From contig JAOVFP010000004.1 of the NCBI GenBank assembly GCA_025738555.1, positions 3,658,001 to 3,722,000 on the forward strand: 64,000 nt of DNA, read 5' to 3'. Both the position numbers and the translations under genes were made by a program. This document shows positions 1-10,536 of this stretch, piece after piece. The notes beneath the pieces were generated by a model. The model ran no database searches. It was not told the origin of the DNA and saw only the letters and a program-made list of their open reading frames with translations. The first letter of the stretch is position 1, and every line of letters begins with the position of its first letter. The DNA comes from Cyathus striatus. Its lineage: Eukaryota; Basidiomycota; Agaricomycetes; Agaricales; Nidulariaceae.

Positions 1-1696
1 TCATCACCTGCTCCTCTACCTGATGACCCAGATGAGGATATTCAGGAGCCTGATGCATTAGAGGATAATAGCAGTGAAGATGATCTGGGGGGGTATCAGG
101 AGGTTCAATTTGCTGGAGCTGCATCAACAGGAGTTGATCCCAAGAACTATAAACTTGCCATGAAAGCCCCTGATGCACAACAATGGCAGGAAGCTTGCAA
201 TGATGAGATCATGTCATTGATGCGAAATGGAACTTGGGATATTTGTGGAGTTGCCTCCAGGAAAGAAGGCTATAGGCTCTAGATGGGTATTCAAGATCAA
301 GCCAACTCCTACTGGGGCTGTTGAGCGATACAAGTCTAGAGTTGTTGCAAAGGGGTACTCACAACATTCTGGGCATGATTACACAGAGATATTTGCACCA
401 ACATTTTGTCCTGCCTCTCTCAGGCTAGTAGCAGCCCTCTATGCTATCAAGGATATGACCATGCGCTCTGTTGATATCTCATCTGCCTTTACTTATGGGG
501 ACTTGGATGAAGAGATATACATGCTTCAACCAGAAGGATTTCATCAAGGTGGTCCAAATCATGTTTGCAGACTCAGGAAATCTCTATATGGGCTCAAGCA
601 AGCTGCTAGACAATGGAGAAAGAAGCTTCAGAATGTTCTTAATACTATGGGCTTCACCAGAACTCATTCAGACCACTCTGTCTATATTTACTCAAAGGGT
701 GATACTAAGATCATCATGCCTGTTTACATTGATGACATTACCATTGCATCAACTTCTCCTTCTGCTGCTAATGAAACAGTCAAGCAGCTTTCTGCCCACT
801 TCAAACTTCAAGATTTGGGCCCTACTTCTTTTCTCTTAGGTGTTAAGATTGACAGGGATCGTCCAAATCGCTCTATTACTCTCTCACAGCGGCAGTATGT
901 GCTAGATATGCTTGAGAGATACGGCATGAGTGATTGCAAGCCTTGTGGAACACCTATGAATTTTGGTCTTACTCTGACCAAATCTATGGGTCCTCAAACA
1001 GCTGAGGAACGTTCTGAGATGGCCTCCATCCCTTATCTGAGTGCTGTAGGATCTCTTCAATACCTTGCCATTACTACAAGGCCAGATATATCCTTTGCTG
1101 TAGGCTATTTAGGTCAATTTAACTCCAATCCTGGCATGCAACATTGGTTAGCTATCAAGCATCTCTTTAGATACTTGAAGGGAACTCTTGATTACAAGTT
1201 GACTTACAGTGCTGCCAAAGGAGATGAATTCTTCTTGACTTATTGTGATGCTTCCCATGGTGATTGCAAAGACACAGGTCATTCTACAGGTGGCTATCTT
1301 ACTCTGATTGGTGGAGGTGCCATTGGTTGGTCTAGCAAGTTACAGTCCATTGTAACTTTATCCACAACTGAAGCAGAGTACATTGCTGCAGTTGAAGCTG
1401 GTAAAGAGATCTTATGGATGAAGAATATCATGAAAGAATTTGGCTTCCCAATTCCCTCTGCTAGTCCCCTCCACATTGACAACCAGTCTGCCATCTCTGT
1501 GACCAAGAATCCAGAACACCATGAACGCATGAAACAACTTGATCTTTGTTTCTTCTGGCTTAGAGAAGTTGTTGAAAGACACTCTATCAGCTTGCATCAT
1601 GTTCCAACAGAAGAACAAATTGCTGATATTCTCACTAAACCACTTACTATTCCAAAGGTTGAATTCTGTAGACAGAACATGGGACTATTACCTTAG
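1..1696 (+). pseudogene. Cop-A copia pol, 3' part (RT, RNase H), cut by window edge
   Basis: Carboxy-terminal part of a Ty1/copia Gag-Pol: reverse transcriptase with the active-site box YIDD (about nt 733-744), then RNase H ending with the STTEAEY motif and the terminal KPLTIPKVEF block. Bases 1-240 are open in frame 1 and the rest continues from 227 in another frame, because a T run at about 243 has one extra base compared with the same site at 15860 and 33870; the copy is therefore frameshifted. It reads into a polypurine tract (ATCATGGGGGGG, 1757-1767) and its 3' LTR. Family assignment is certain; whether the frameshift is biological or a homopolymer sequencing error is open. Confidence 0.93.
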
Positions 1697-1767
1697 TTAC
1701 ATTCATTTCATTTATTTACATTTTTACTCTCTTTACTTTACTAGAGACTGTTCAGATCATGGGGGGG

Positions 1768-2071
1768 TGTTAGAAGTGATCTGACACTTCTCTGATGACT
1801 AATGAACCTTAGGTACTGGACCTGGGTTGGGACCTTGGTTGGACCCTTGGACCCTTGGACCCTTAGACCCTCAGACTTTGGTAGATAAGCTAGTAGTATA
1901 TAATCCTGAGGTCCTACAGTGGCAATCCCCACTTGCTCACTGTACATTGGACTTCAGGTAAGCTGTACACATACTACTTCAATCTCCCACTTGCTCACTG
2001 TACATTGGACTTCAGACCCTATTGTGTCTCTATCAGTCCTGCAGCTCACTCTATTGGTTATACTTCTGACA
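1768..2071 (+). repeat. Cop-A 3' LTR (diverged, 304 bp)
   Basis: Starts TGTTAGAAGTGATC directly after the polypurine tract and ends TTCTGACA. It carries the two short CTTGCTCACTGTACATTGG direct repeats typical of Cop-A LTRs, but the last ~40 bp differ from the TGTACATCTCACA end of the other copies. Confidence 0.85.
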
Positions 2072-2189
2072 GACATGTGTGATTGGTGACCCTCACAATA
2101 TGTGCATGAAATTCTCTAGACTCTAACTCATAGTTATTGAGTTCTTTATGATTCTTGCTTGTAATTGGCTTGTAAACATTGGCTGGCCT

Positions 2190-3646
2190 TAGTAACTTGC
2201 ACTCTCCCACATTCTTACTGGACTTTCATCTCAGTCTCAACTGTCTCAGTAAACTCAGGTGATAGGTTAGTGTCCTCATCTTCCATATCTTCATTATTTT
2301 TAGTCTTATTGTTTCTTTCAAGCAGATCTCAGTGATATTGTTATATATGTCACACAGTGTCACAGTTGTTACAGTTATCTCAGTACATTCAACTTTGTCT
2401 GCCATGATCTTACCTTTGTGACAATGTTACTATTGCAGTTGTCATAGTGTTGCAGTATCACAATATTATGTGACTCACAGTATTGCAGTCATCACAGTTA
2501 CTTTTTGCAGTGTCACAGTATTGCAGTTGTCACAGTCACTTGTGGCATAGTGTTATAGTTATCTCATATGACCATGATGATGCAAATATCACATTCATAT
2601 TATCACACTTGTCACATAATGTTACAGCTGCCAAAATCTGTGACACTGTGAGATAAGTGCTACATTATGACAACTGTGGCAACTATAGTCATACAGTGTC
2701 ACATATGTGACAATTGCTACACTATGGTAACTATTGTGACTGTGACACCATAACAATAAGTGACAGGTGTGTCAAATATGACACTGTGATACTATGAGTT
2801 ACATAGTGTTACAGTTGCTACAGTTATTACACATGAAGTCTATGTGAAGTGAGTGTACTAGGATGTAATGTGGAAAATTCATGTGAAGTTCACATAAACA
2901 TGTGAGGACCATAAAGTATTGAATATATGGGAATGGTGTGACATATGTGACACATGTGACACCTGAAAAAAGTATGACATATGTAACATGTGGGAAATGT
3001 TAGATATTCTGGGTTGCACAGCTTTGACAGCTGTCACTTGTCACCTGCCATACTTGACAGTTCTGTGATTGACAGATACTTGATTGACAGATATGTGATT
3101 GACAGATTGACAGCTGTCAGTTACCTTAGTTACATGGACCTTGGTTGGACTTTGGTAGATACACCCAGTATATAAACACTCTGTAACTTGATAGTTGTTA
3201 ACAAGTTTCCTTCCCATCTTGTGTCTGTGTCTGTGTTTGTGTCTGAGTCTTTGCTCCACTATCACCCTCTTTGCTCTTCATTATCCTGTATTCTCTCAAC
3301 TACCCCCTCTTTATTCTTGTTACTTCTCACAGGAAAAGTGTGACATGTGAGAATAATGTGACATATGTGACATATGTAATATATGTGATGCCTGAGAAAA
3401 GTGTGACATGTGTGATATATGAAAAATATGATATATAAGATATATGGAAAAAGTATAACTATTTGTGAATCCAACAGTGCTAATTTTATCACTCAATAAT
3501 CACTTGATTATGTAGTTTTTGTGCTGAGAGTTCAGTGGGTTTTCTCAGTAGATTCCCATTGGACTCTCTGAGAGTCTCACCAACTTAGTAGGATTTCTTA
3601 TTGGGCTCTCAGTAAATTAGTGATATTGGTGGTTCAGTAGCATCCA
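2190..3646. repeat. Degenerate foldback/Mutator-like repeat (TGTGACA-rich), disrupted by LTR-B
   Basis: The left edge (AACTTGCACTCTCC, about 2194) resembles the terminus of the foldback element at 36157, and the right part (3332-3640: GAGAGTCTCACCAA, CTCTCAGTAAATT) matches 37850-38070. The interior 2330-2850 is a run of imperfect CACAGTTGTCACAGT/TGTGACATATG units with no coding potential. No flanking duplication could be read, so the limits are approximate. A solo LTR-B sits at 2998-3331. Confidence 0.55.
2998..3331 (+). repeat. Solo LTR-B
   Basis: TGTTAGATATTCTGGG...ACTTCTCACA, with the internal TGACAGCTGTCA motif and a TATATAAACACTC box. Flanked by the 5-bp duplication GGAAA (2993-2997 and 3332-3336), so it is a complete solo LTR inserted in the TGTGACA-rich repeat. 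Confidence 0.9.
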
Positions 3647-3946
3647 AAAGTATTGCATGCACATCATGTGACTTATTCACCTACAATGTGTTTCACTGCA
3701 ATGTGATTTCCTTGCTCCAAACCATGTATGTCATATAGCACAGAGTGTTAATTATTCATTTCCATTGCATAGTAATGTAATTAATATCTCTCTAATATAT
3801 AATTCATGTTTTACTTCAAACTTTGCTTTGCATTACTTTTGAGTACAGGGATCTTCTGAAGTAAAGGTTATTTATTCCATGAGTACTGTATCATTCACCT
3901 CCAAACTTTCTACATTGCTTTCTAATAGCTATGGTCTAGACATCTC
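3647..3946. other. AT-rich stretch, nothing recognised
   Basis: No open frame, repeat boundary or RNA gene that I can recognise between the foldback repeat and the Tc1-like fragment. Confidence 0.5.
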
Positions 3947-4330
3947 TCAGCAAGGTTACTTGTATTGTCCAACTAAAGGATTTGGGACAGTGTGATCAAG
4001 ATGTTGCTGATCAGCTTGGAGTACACAAGACAACAGTGCTTCATAATAAAGCAGTACAATACATCTGGTAATGTTTACTATTGAGGACTCAAGTCTGGTT
4101 TCCCTCAAAAGCTTGGAGAGAGAAATATTTGATTGGCAGGCTGGAAACTTGCTGAAATGAAGGCTTCCAATACTACAGAATTGGTAAAACATGACTTTCC
4201 TAATATGTCTCACCAAACTATAGCATGCACTCTTCAGAGCCTTGGACTTGTATGCCATGTTTGTAAGTCTAAGCCCTACATTTCTGTGACTGATCAGAGG
4301 AAGTGGCACCTGTGGGTGAGGTCATTACAC
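3947..4330 (+). pseudogene. Tc1/mariner-type transposase, N-terminal fragment
   Basis: Conceptual translation of the plus strand resembles the paired helix-turn-helix DNA-binding region of Tc1-like transposases: a CIVQLKDLG..DVADQLGVHKTTV first HTH, and near 4175-4300 NMSHQTIACTLQSLGL followed by KPYISVTDQRKWHLW, the conserved second HTH and 'R.KP..S..H...RL.W' block. Several stops and a frame change interrupt it, and the catalytic DDE part is absent: the sequence runs straight into the foldback repeat at 4319. Assignment rests on motif spacing remembered for the family, so moderate confidence. Confidence 0.6.
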
Positions 4331-4910
4331 TCCTCTATGAAATTATGTATACTCCATGTAGATTCCACCTGGACTCTACATGGACTCCAAGTGGACTCCA
4401 GGTAGAAGCTGGACTGCACCTGGAGTCCACTAAACTCAAGCAACTGGACTCTACCTAGACTCTACCTAGACTCTACATGGACTCTACCTGAACTTTACTG
4501 AACTCAAGTGCCTAAGCTGTACCTAGACTCTATTGTCACAGCTGTAATGTGTTTCCCACAGTCATCATACTTGTCACACATGTGTGAAAGTGTGATATGT
4601 TGGAAAATGTTGGAAAAGCGTGACATGTGTGACATGTGTGGGAAAGTGTGACATATTGGAAAATGTTGGAAAAAGTGTAGCAAGTGTGATGGCTATGATA
4701 TGTCACATTTATCCAACATGTCACACTTTTTCCCATACTTGTCATGCTTTTTCCCAGCATTTCCCAACATGTCACACTTTCCCACACATGTCACACTTTT
4801 TCCAATATTTTCCAACATGTCACACTTTCATACATGTGTGACAAGTTTGATGACTGTAGGAAACATGTTACAACTGTGAGGGTCAATAGGGGTATTAGTC
4901 ATCACTCTAA
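4319..4910. repeat. Foldback element, Mutator-like family, right end lost
   Basis: Starts AGGTCATTACACTCC, like the left terminus at 40675 (AGGCCATTACACTG). Then come CTGGACTCTACCTGGA-type units (4360-4530) and a hairpin in which 4530-4690 (TGTCACAGCTGTAATGTG, TGTGTGAAAGTGTGA) is repeated inverted at 4710-4885. The Cop-A insertion at 4911 removed the other arm. Non-coding. Confidence 0.65.
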
Positions 4911-5237
4911 TGTTAGAAGTCATCTGACACTTCTCTGCTGACTAATGAACCTTAGGTAGACTTAGGTAAACTTATGTACTGGACCTGGGTTGGGACCTTG
5001 GTTGGACCCTTAGACCTTGGTTGGACCCTTAGACCCTCGGACTTTGGTAGATAAGCTAGTAGTATATAATCCTGAGGTCCTACAGTGACAATCCCCACTT
5101 GCTCACTGTACATTGGACTTCAGGTAAGCTGTACACATACTACTTCAATCTAATACTTGCTCACTGTACATTGGACTTCAGACCCTATTGTGTCTCTCTC
5201 AGTCCTGCAAGTTACTGCCCTGGTTGTACATCTCACA
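4911..5237 (+). repeat. Cop-A 5' LTR
   Basis: TGTTAGAAGT...TGTACATCTCACA, 327 bp, followed at 5238 by the primer-binding site GGTTATGGGCCC. Confidence 0.93.
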
Positions 5238-5673
5238 GGTTATGGGCCCTGAGCTTTAACTGCTTGCTTGCTTGTCAGATCAACCTCTACTTTGCATCTT
5301 TGGACTACTGTTGTTCTGGGATATCCACTACAACTTATCACCTTCCTTCTTCCCACCCATCCACATTCCTTCAGTGTGCTGTCTGGGATTTTACCAACAG
5401 TGCACTTCCCAACCACATTCCTTTGGTCTTTCTAGTTATCCTAGATCAACCACCTGCTTTTCTCCTCACAACCAGACATTGGTGACACCATGCCTATTAC
5501 TTGTGAATTCTGCACTCGAGTTGGTCACTCTCTATCCAACTGCTACAGATTCAAAAGAGCAAGATCACAGGCTCATAAGCAGGCTACCACTAGGTCTTCC
5601 ATCCCAGGTTCCACTTCATCCAAAAGCACCTCTCCTGGCATATCTTCATCTAGTCTGCCATCTTCCACTGGTT
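4911..5673 (+). mobile_element. Cop-A 5' fragment (LTR, leader, start of gag)
   Basis: 5' LTR, primer-binding site and leader, then an ATG at 5490 beginning MPITCEFCTRVGHSLSNC, the CCHC zinc knuckle (C-x2-C-x4-H-x4-C). The frame breaks off at 5673 where LTR-B starts; what follows LTR-B (6000 onward) is not copia, so the rest of the element was lost by a rearrangement at that point. Confidence 0.88.
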
Positions 5674-5999
5674 TGTTAGATATTCAGGGTTGCACAGCTT
5701 CTTTGACAGCTGTCACTTGTCACCTGTCATACTTGACAGTTCTGTGATTGACAGATATGTGATTGACAGATTGACAGCTGTCAGTTACCTTAGTTACATG
5801 GACCTTGGTTGGGACTTTGGTAGACACCCTCAGTATATATAAACACTCTGTAACTTGGTAGTAGTTAACAAGTTTCCTCCCCATCTTGTGTCTGTGTTAG
5901 TGTTTGTGTCTGAGTTATCTGCTCCCTTATCACCTTCCTTGCTCTTATTATCCTCTATTCTCTCTCCATCCACCCTCTCTATTCTTGTTACTTCTGACA
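5674..5999 (+). repeat. LTR-B without matching flanks
   Basis: Complete LTR-B (TGTTAGATATTCAGGG...TTACTTCTGACA). Left flank TGGTT and right flank GATAG differ: Cop-A gag lies on the left and KDZ-associated sequence on the right. It therefore marks a recombination junction rather than a simple insertion. Confidence 0.88.
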
Positions 6000-6385
6000 G
6001 ATAGAGAGAAAGTTTCAATTCCTAATAAATAAAGTACTTGAGTTTACCTCAATTCTGCAAATTATATTAAAGTGGGACAGTCACTGTGGGTGGACAGAAT
6101 ATTTTCAAATGCAGCTGTCAATGCAATCTATAGCTTTCATGCATCAGCTGCTGCTTACACTCAATTTTGGAATAATAGCTTTTCTGATGAACAAAGCATC
6201 ACCCGCAGACATATTTGGCAGGCATTCATTCAAGAAACTGTTAGAGCCTTAGCTGCTGCACGAGGCATAAATTTAGAAGTTGAAGATGGTCTTTCAATTG
6301 ATAATCTTACACGTAAAGCTTATTCTTTACTTGGTGATAATAGAATCATTTGATCTGCTGATAAGCACACTTGTGCTGAGTGTAC

Positions 6386-6714
6386 TGTCAGAAGTAACAA
6401 GAATAGAGGGGGTGGATGGAGAGAGAATAGAGGATAATAAAGAGCAAAGAAGGTGATAGGAGAGTAAATAACTCAGACACAAACACTAACACAGACACAA
6501 GATGGGGAGGAAACTTATTATAAACTACCAAAGTACAAGGGGTTTATATATACAAGAAAGCACAGCCATGTAACTAAGGTAACTGACAGCTGTCAATCTG
6601 TCAATCAAGTATCTGTCAATCACAGATCTGTCAAGTATGACAGATGACAAGTGACAGCTGTCAAAGAAGCTGTGCAACCCTGAATATCTAACATATTCTT
6701 TGTTACTTCTGACA
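6386..6714 (-). repeat. LTR-B (minus, 6386-6693) abutting a 21-bp LTR-B end (plus)
   Basis: TGTCAGAAGTAACAAG...GAATATCTAACA is a minus-strand LTR-B. It is followed directly by TATTCTTTGTTACTTCTGACA (6694-6714), the 3' tip of a plus-strand LTR-B. Flanks TGTAC and AAATA do not match. Two insertions followed by deletion is the simplest reading. It interrupts the CxC6 gene after the codons for CAEC. Confidence 0.8.
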
Positions 6715-6834
6715 AAATAATGATTCTACAATAAATGAGAATGAGTATGCACCTGTAAAAATGGTGGTACTGGATGGTATTATAATGGGCCCAACACACT
6801 GTGCATTTGAAGGGTGTACAAGTGAGTTGCATAA

Positions 6835-7357
6835 CACGGCGGGGTATTTGCTGTCATGTAACGATCGAAAATGAACAGTAGTGGGTACTGTCATGTAGAA
6901 AAAGAGTCACGCATGTCATATGGAATTGAACAGTTCATTGATTGATATCAAACAAAGCACAGTTTGGAAGTAAGTCTGTAGATCATTAGATATTAAGAAA
7001 TTCTATTTAAACATGACATTGAAATATTCAACATGTAATAATAATATAGTAAGTAGAATTCGGCTGCAGTATGAGTGCATATTCATTTTTTCTTTGTGCT
7101 GCACAACTGTGAAAAGGGAATGTCGACCAGAACTGTGAGCCATTGTAGAATATTACATAACTGACCTGTCTCACCTGAGAAGTTTGTGGTTCTGGTTTGC
7201 TTTGAAGTCTTTCAAGTCATGAGATATTTCTCTTTGTTCCTCTGTAGATATCGAACTAGTTCAAGTTATCATGTTCTTTGTGACTACTTATTCTACATGA
7301 CAGATCACACTACTGTTCAACACTCGATCATTACATGACAGCTAATACCCCGCCATG
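6835..7357. mobile_element. Harbinger-like MITE with TAA duplication
   Basis: Ends CACGGCGGGGTATTTGCTGT and, as reverse complement, CATGGCGGGGTATTAGCTGT, continuing to a terminal inverted repeat of about 34 bp with three mismatches. TAA is present on both sides (6832-6834, 7358-7360), the duplication typical of PIF/Harbinger. Cutting out 6835-7357 plus one TAA restores the CxC6 reading frame across ELHNACGG, which fixes the borders. 523 bp, no coding capacity, so it must be mobilised in trans. Confidence 0.88.
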
Positions 7358-8129
7358 TAATGCATGTGGAGGTGTTTTTTGTGAAGTACATGAAGCCTTT
7401 TATGGTGCATGCTGTCATGTTCAAGGTTGCACTAATATGAAAGAGCAAGGTACACAGGCTTGTAATGATCACCAAGCTGAGTGGACAAGATTTCAATCAA
7501 CTCGTCATTCTTCTTATCAAGCTGGTGTAAGGAGAATGCTTCACCACCCAGGAGAACAGAATGAATGGAGTACAGTTAGACCAAGAAATTCTCAGCCACA
7601 TGATGAACCACAACAATCAGCAAATAGAAAAATAAAAAACTAGTTTACTCCAGGCAAATACTACTGTGTTGAAACAATATGTGCGCCTTGTGGAGTGGTT
7701 ATTGCCTGGACAAAATTTGAGAATGCTGAATCACCATACAATATCATGAAGTTCCATAAGAAAGTATTCCCTACTGAAGAATCTAGACCAGATTATGTAT
7801 GTATTGATAAGGCATGCTTGGTTCTAAGATATCTTCTTCATGAAGATTGAAGAGAGCAGTGGAATACATGGAAAAAAACTACAAGGTTTAGTGTGGACAG
7901 CTATCATTACACAGGACACAGAGTTTCAGATTATCTCTGCAGAATATTTTGTAATCCTGCACCATTAGATGGATCAGCTCCAAATCTGGTGATTACTGAC
8001 TTTGATAAGAATGGACATCCTGTCAGAAGTGATCTGACACTTCTCTGATGACTAATGAACCTTAGGTAGACTTAGGTAAACTTAGGTACTGGACCTGGGT
8101 TGGGACCTTGGTTGGACCCTTGGACCCTT

Positions 8130-8466
8130 TGTTAGATATTCTGGGTTGCACAGCTTCTTTGACAGCTGTCACTTGTCACCTGTCATACTTGACAGTTCTG
8201 TGATTGACAGATACTTAATTGATAGATATGTGATTGACAGATTGACAGCTGTCAGTTACCTTAGTTACAGGACTTTGGTTGGACTTTGGTAGACTTACTC
8301 AGTATATAAACACTCTGTAACTTGGTAGTTGTTAACAAGTTTCCTCCCCATCTTGTGTCTGTGTTTGTGTTTGTGTCTGAGTCTTTGCTCCACTATCACC
8401 CTCTTTGCTCTTCATTATTCTCTATTCTCTCTCTACCACACTCCTTATTCTTTGTTACTTCTGATA
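8130..8466 (+). repeat. Solo LTR-B nested in the chimera's left LTR
   Basis: TGTTAGATATTCTGGG...TTACTTCTGATA (terminal ACA mutated to ATA). Duplication CCCTT at 8125-8129 and 8467-8471. Confidence 0.9.
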
Positions 8467-8785
8467 CCCTTAGACCCTTGGACTTTGGTAGATAAGCTAG
8501 TAGTATATAATCCTGAGGTCCTACAGTGGCAATCCCCACTTGCTCACTGTGCATTGGACTTCAGGTAAGCTGTACACATACTACTTCAATCTAATACTTG
8601 CTCACTGTACATTGGACTTCAGACCCTATTGTGTCTCTCTCAGTTCTGCAGGTCACTGCCCTGGTTGTACATATTACAGGTTATGGGCCCTGAGCACTAC
8701 ACTGTGTGTGGGAATCTGCTTATTCAGCAAAGTGTCTCATGGTCACATGATCCAAAGTCACAAGACCTGCCACATCAGGGGAGAG

Positions 8786-9023
8786 TGTTGCATGATGATG
8801 TATTAGTCATGTGACAGGTAGAGTCCCTGAGTATTCCATACATGCCTACCCAGTAATACACAGAGGCTCTTGGCAGGAATAACACACTTGGTTCTTGGGT
8901 ATATATAATACAACCCAACTTTCACTTGAACAAGACCATATAGCTCAGTTGGTTAGAGCACTCTGAAACTATCAGATATGTCCCAGGTTCAAACCCTGGT
9001 GTGGTCACTTTGCTATTCTAATA
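8786..9023 (+). repeat. TRIM LTR (238 bp) with tRNA-like insert
   Basis: TGTTGCATGATGATG...TTCTAATA, right end of the chimera. It contains GGGTATATATAATAC upstream of the tRNA-shaped segment at 8934-9007. Confidence 0.9.
8934..9007 (+). tRNA. tRNA-like sequence inside TRIM LTR
   Basis: 74 nt, starts GACCATATAGCTCAGTTGG and ends TGGTGTGGTCA. It forms a 7-bp acceptor stem, a GCTC/GAGC D stem, a CCAGG/CCTGG T stem with loop TTCAAAC, and intact A box (TAGCTCAGTTGG) and B box (GGTTCAAACCC). The anticodon loop is AAACTAT: the invariant T33 is A, and the anticodon position reads ACT without the long variable arm of a serine tRNA. Read as a Pol III promoter or tRNA mimic rather than a decoding tRNA. 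Confidence 0.6.
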
Positions 9024-9270
9024 CATCCATATTTGAAAAGAGCTTTTAATACACAGGTAAGAGCATATATAATAATGATATAAAATGTTTTAATAACTAC
9101 TTCTTAATAATAGGCATGTGAACAGCTCAATGCTTGGCTTGGTGGCTTTGAATCCATTTTAAAAAAAATGGCACCACATAACTTTGATTGATTTCTGCAT
9201 GCCATGTTATTTTATCATAGCAAACATGTTATACAAAGGCAGGAAAAAAGAAAGAGACAGGAAGCTACTG

Positions 9271-9703
9271 ATATTGAAGTGCAAGGTAATGAATGTAGTA
9301 GATGATGATGATGATGATAGTTTTCCAGCTGATGATATTGTTCTTTAAAAAAATACATACATAGTTTTACATTTTAGACAACTATAGGTAGAAATGATTA
9401 TGAATTAACAGTTTTTGTAGTGTTCATTGAGATTTTAAACAGGAAAATTAAGGTATTAAACAGATCTTACAGATTCTGCATAAATCCACACAGACTCCAT
9501 GCAGAATATGTATGGAATGTGCACAGAATTATCACCTATAATAATAAAAATAGCCACTATATAAATTCTGTATGGTATCTATACGGGTCTGTATGGGTCT
9601 GTACAGATCTGTACAGACCTCTTGGGGGAGTGTAAATTACTGTTACTTTATGATTTCTATTGTTATTGTAATACTAGTATGTGTGTGTACTCATAAGTAC
9701 TCA
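9271..9703. other. Non-coding stretch ending in palindrome-type repeat
   Basis: AT-rich sequence after the CxC6 remnant. Bases 9648-9703 (ACTTTATGATTTCTATTG ... ACTCATAAGTACTCA) match the outer repeat units of the large palindrome at 22.3-25.9 kb. No gene seen. Confidence 0.6.
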
Positions 9704-10316
9704 TGTCATGTCCCATTCTATTCCACTAGGGACAAGAACCTTGGAGTAGATCATCTAAGTAGCAGAGTAACTTGTACAACATTAGTAGGGTGCGTGGAGA
9801 TAGTGAACAAGTACAGGAGTAGTGGAACATTGGCTTCAACTTGTGTGTTGCACCCCTTGGACTTCCAGTTCCATATTTAGAACAAAGCGGAGTAAGTGGC
9901 AAAATAGCAGAGTTGGCTCAAGGCCCATGTAGGAGAAAGGGTGTAGTAAATGTAGTTGATTTGAAACTGAAGTCTATCTACATTACATGAGTAGTTTTAT
10001 AGTAAACTACTTTGTCCGAATGCATATAGAGTAATGCCCATGGGTATGTGGCATCCTAGGGGTAAGTAAACTCCATGAAATGTAGAACATGGTAAACTAA
10101 TAGTACGCCTCTAGATTATAGTCATAGGAGAAATAGCCGTGGCCAGAGAACAAGGTAGTAATATTAAAGGGAAGGAACAAGTAAACAGTTACAAGTAAAC
10201 ATTAGTAAGGAAGAGTTTGATATATAACAAGTATACATAGTCTGGAGGAAATGTACTAAAAGTGGAGTAAACCTGGAGTTGACTCCAATGGTACAGGGAT
10301 TGTCATGGATATGACA
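9704..10316 (-). repeat. 3' LTR of gypsy element G1
   Basis: 613 bp, reads TGTCATGTCCC...GATATGACA on the plus strand. On the minus strand it follows the G1 integrase/chromodomain region and is preceded by a purine tract (AATGGGAGGATAC, reverse of 10317-10330). It is homologous to the LTR at 25905-26753. Outer flank ACTCA (9699-9703) is the reverse complement of TGAGT, which flanks the other G1 LTR. Confidence 0.85.
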
Positions 10317-10536
10317 GTATCCTCCCATTAAAGCCGAGCCTTTGAGGCCTTTGAGATGAATAGGAATAGTTCTGTTAGAAGTGATCTGACACTTCTCTGC
10401 TGACTAATGAACCTTAGGTAGACTTAGGTAAACTTAGGTACTGGACCTGGGTTGGGACCTTGGTTGGACCCTTGGACCCTTGGACTTTGGTAGATAAGCT
10501 AGTAGTATATAATCCTGAGGTCCTACAGTAGCAATC

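Larger units (their letters stand above)
8021..9023 (+). mobile_element. Chimeric LTR element: Cop-A LTR + TRIM interior + TRIM LTR
   Basis: Left end is a Cop-A LTR (8021-8129 and 8472-8678, interrupted by LTR-B). At 8679 comes the primer-binding site GGTTATGGGCCC, followed by the 107-bp TRIM interior (CACTACACTGTGTGTGGG... to the purine tract CAGGGGAGAG at 8776-8785) and then a TRIM LTR (8786-9023). The whole is flanked by CATCC (8016-8020, 9024-9028), and its removal restores the CxC6 frame (GGA CAT CCA TAT). It therefore integrated as a unit with different LTR families at its two ends. Non-coding. Confidence 0.9.
6039..9270 (+). pseudogene. KDZ-transposon-associated CxC6-type gene, split by three insertions
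   Basis: Pieces at about 6039-6385, 6715-6834, 7361-8020, 9029-9056 and (after an intron 9057-9113) 9114-9264 read as one protein when the insertions are removed. Diagnostic blocks: SLWVDRIFSNAAVNAIYSFH (6072), VVLDGIIMGPTHCAFEGC (6761), CNACGGVFCEVHE.. with C/H clusters (7359), CIDKACLVLRYLL and VDSYHYTGHR.SDYLCRIFC (7790-7950), and ACEQLNAWLGGFESILKKM (9114). As I recall them, these are the CxC6-like cysteine-cluster proteins that accompany KDZ (Kyakuja-Dileera-Zisupton) transposases in basidiomycetes (Iyer and colleagues linked KDZ elements to TET/JBP). Nonsense codons at 6351, 7641, 7848 and 9189 make it dead. No KDZ catalytic domain is seen here. Confidence 0.8.

Noticed and set aside
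2330..2850. Possible regulatory array of CACAGTTGTCACAG motifs
   Set aside because: The same simple units occur in all foldback copies, so they belong to the repeat and not to a local regulator.
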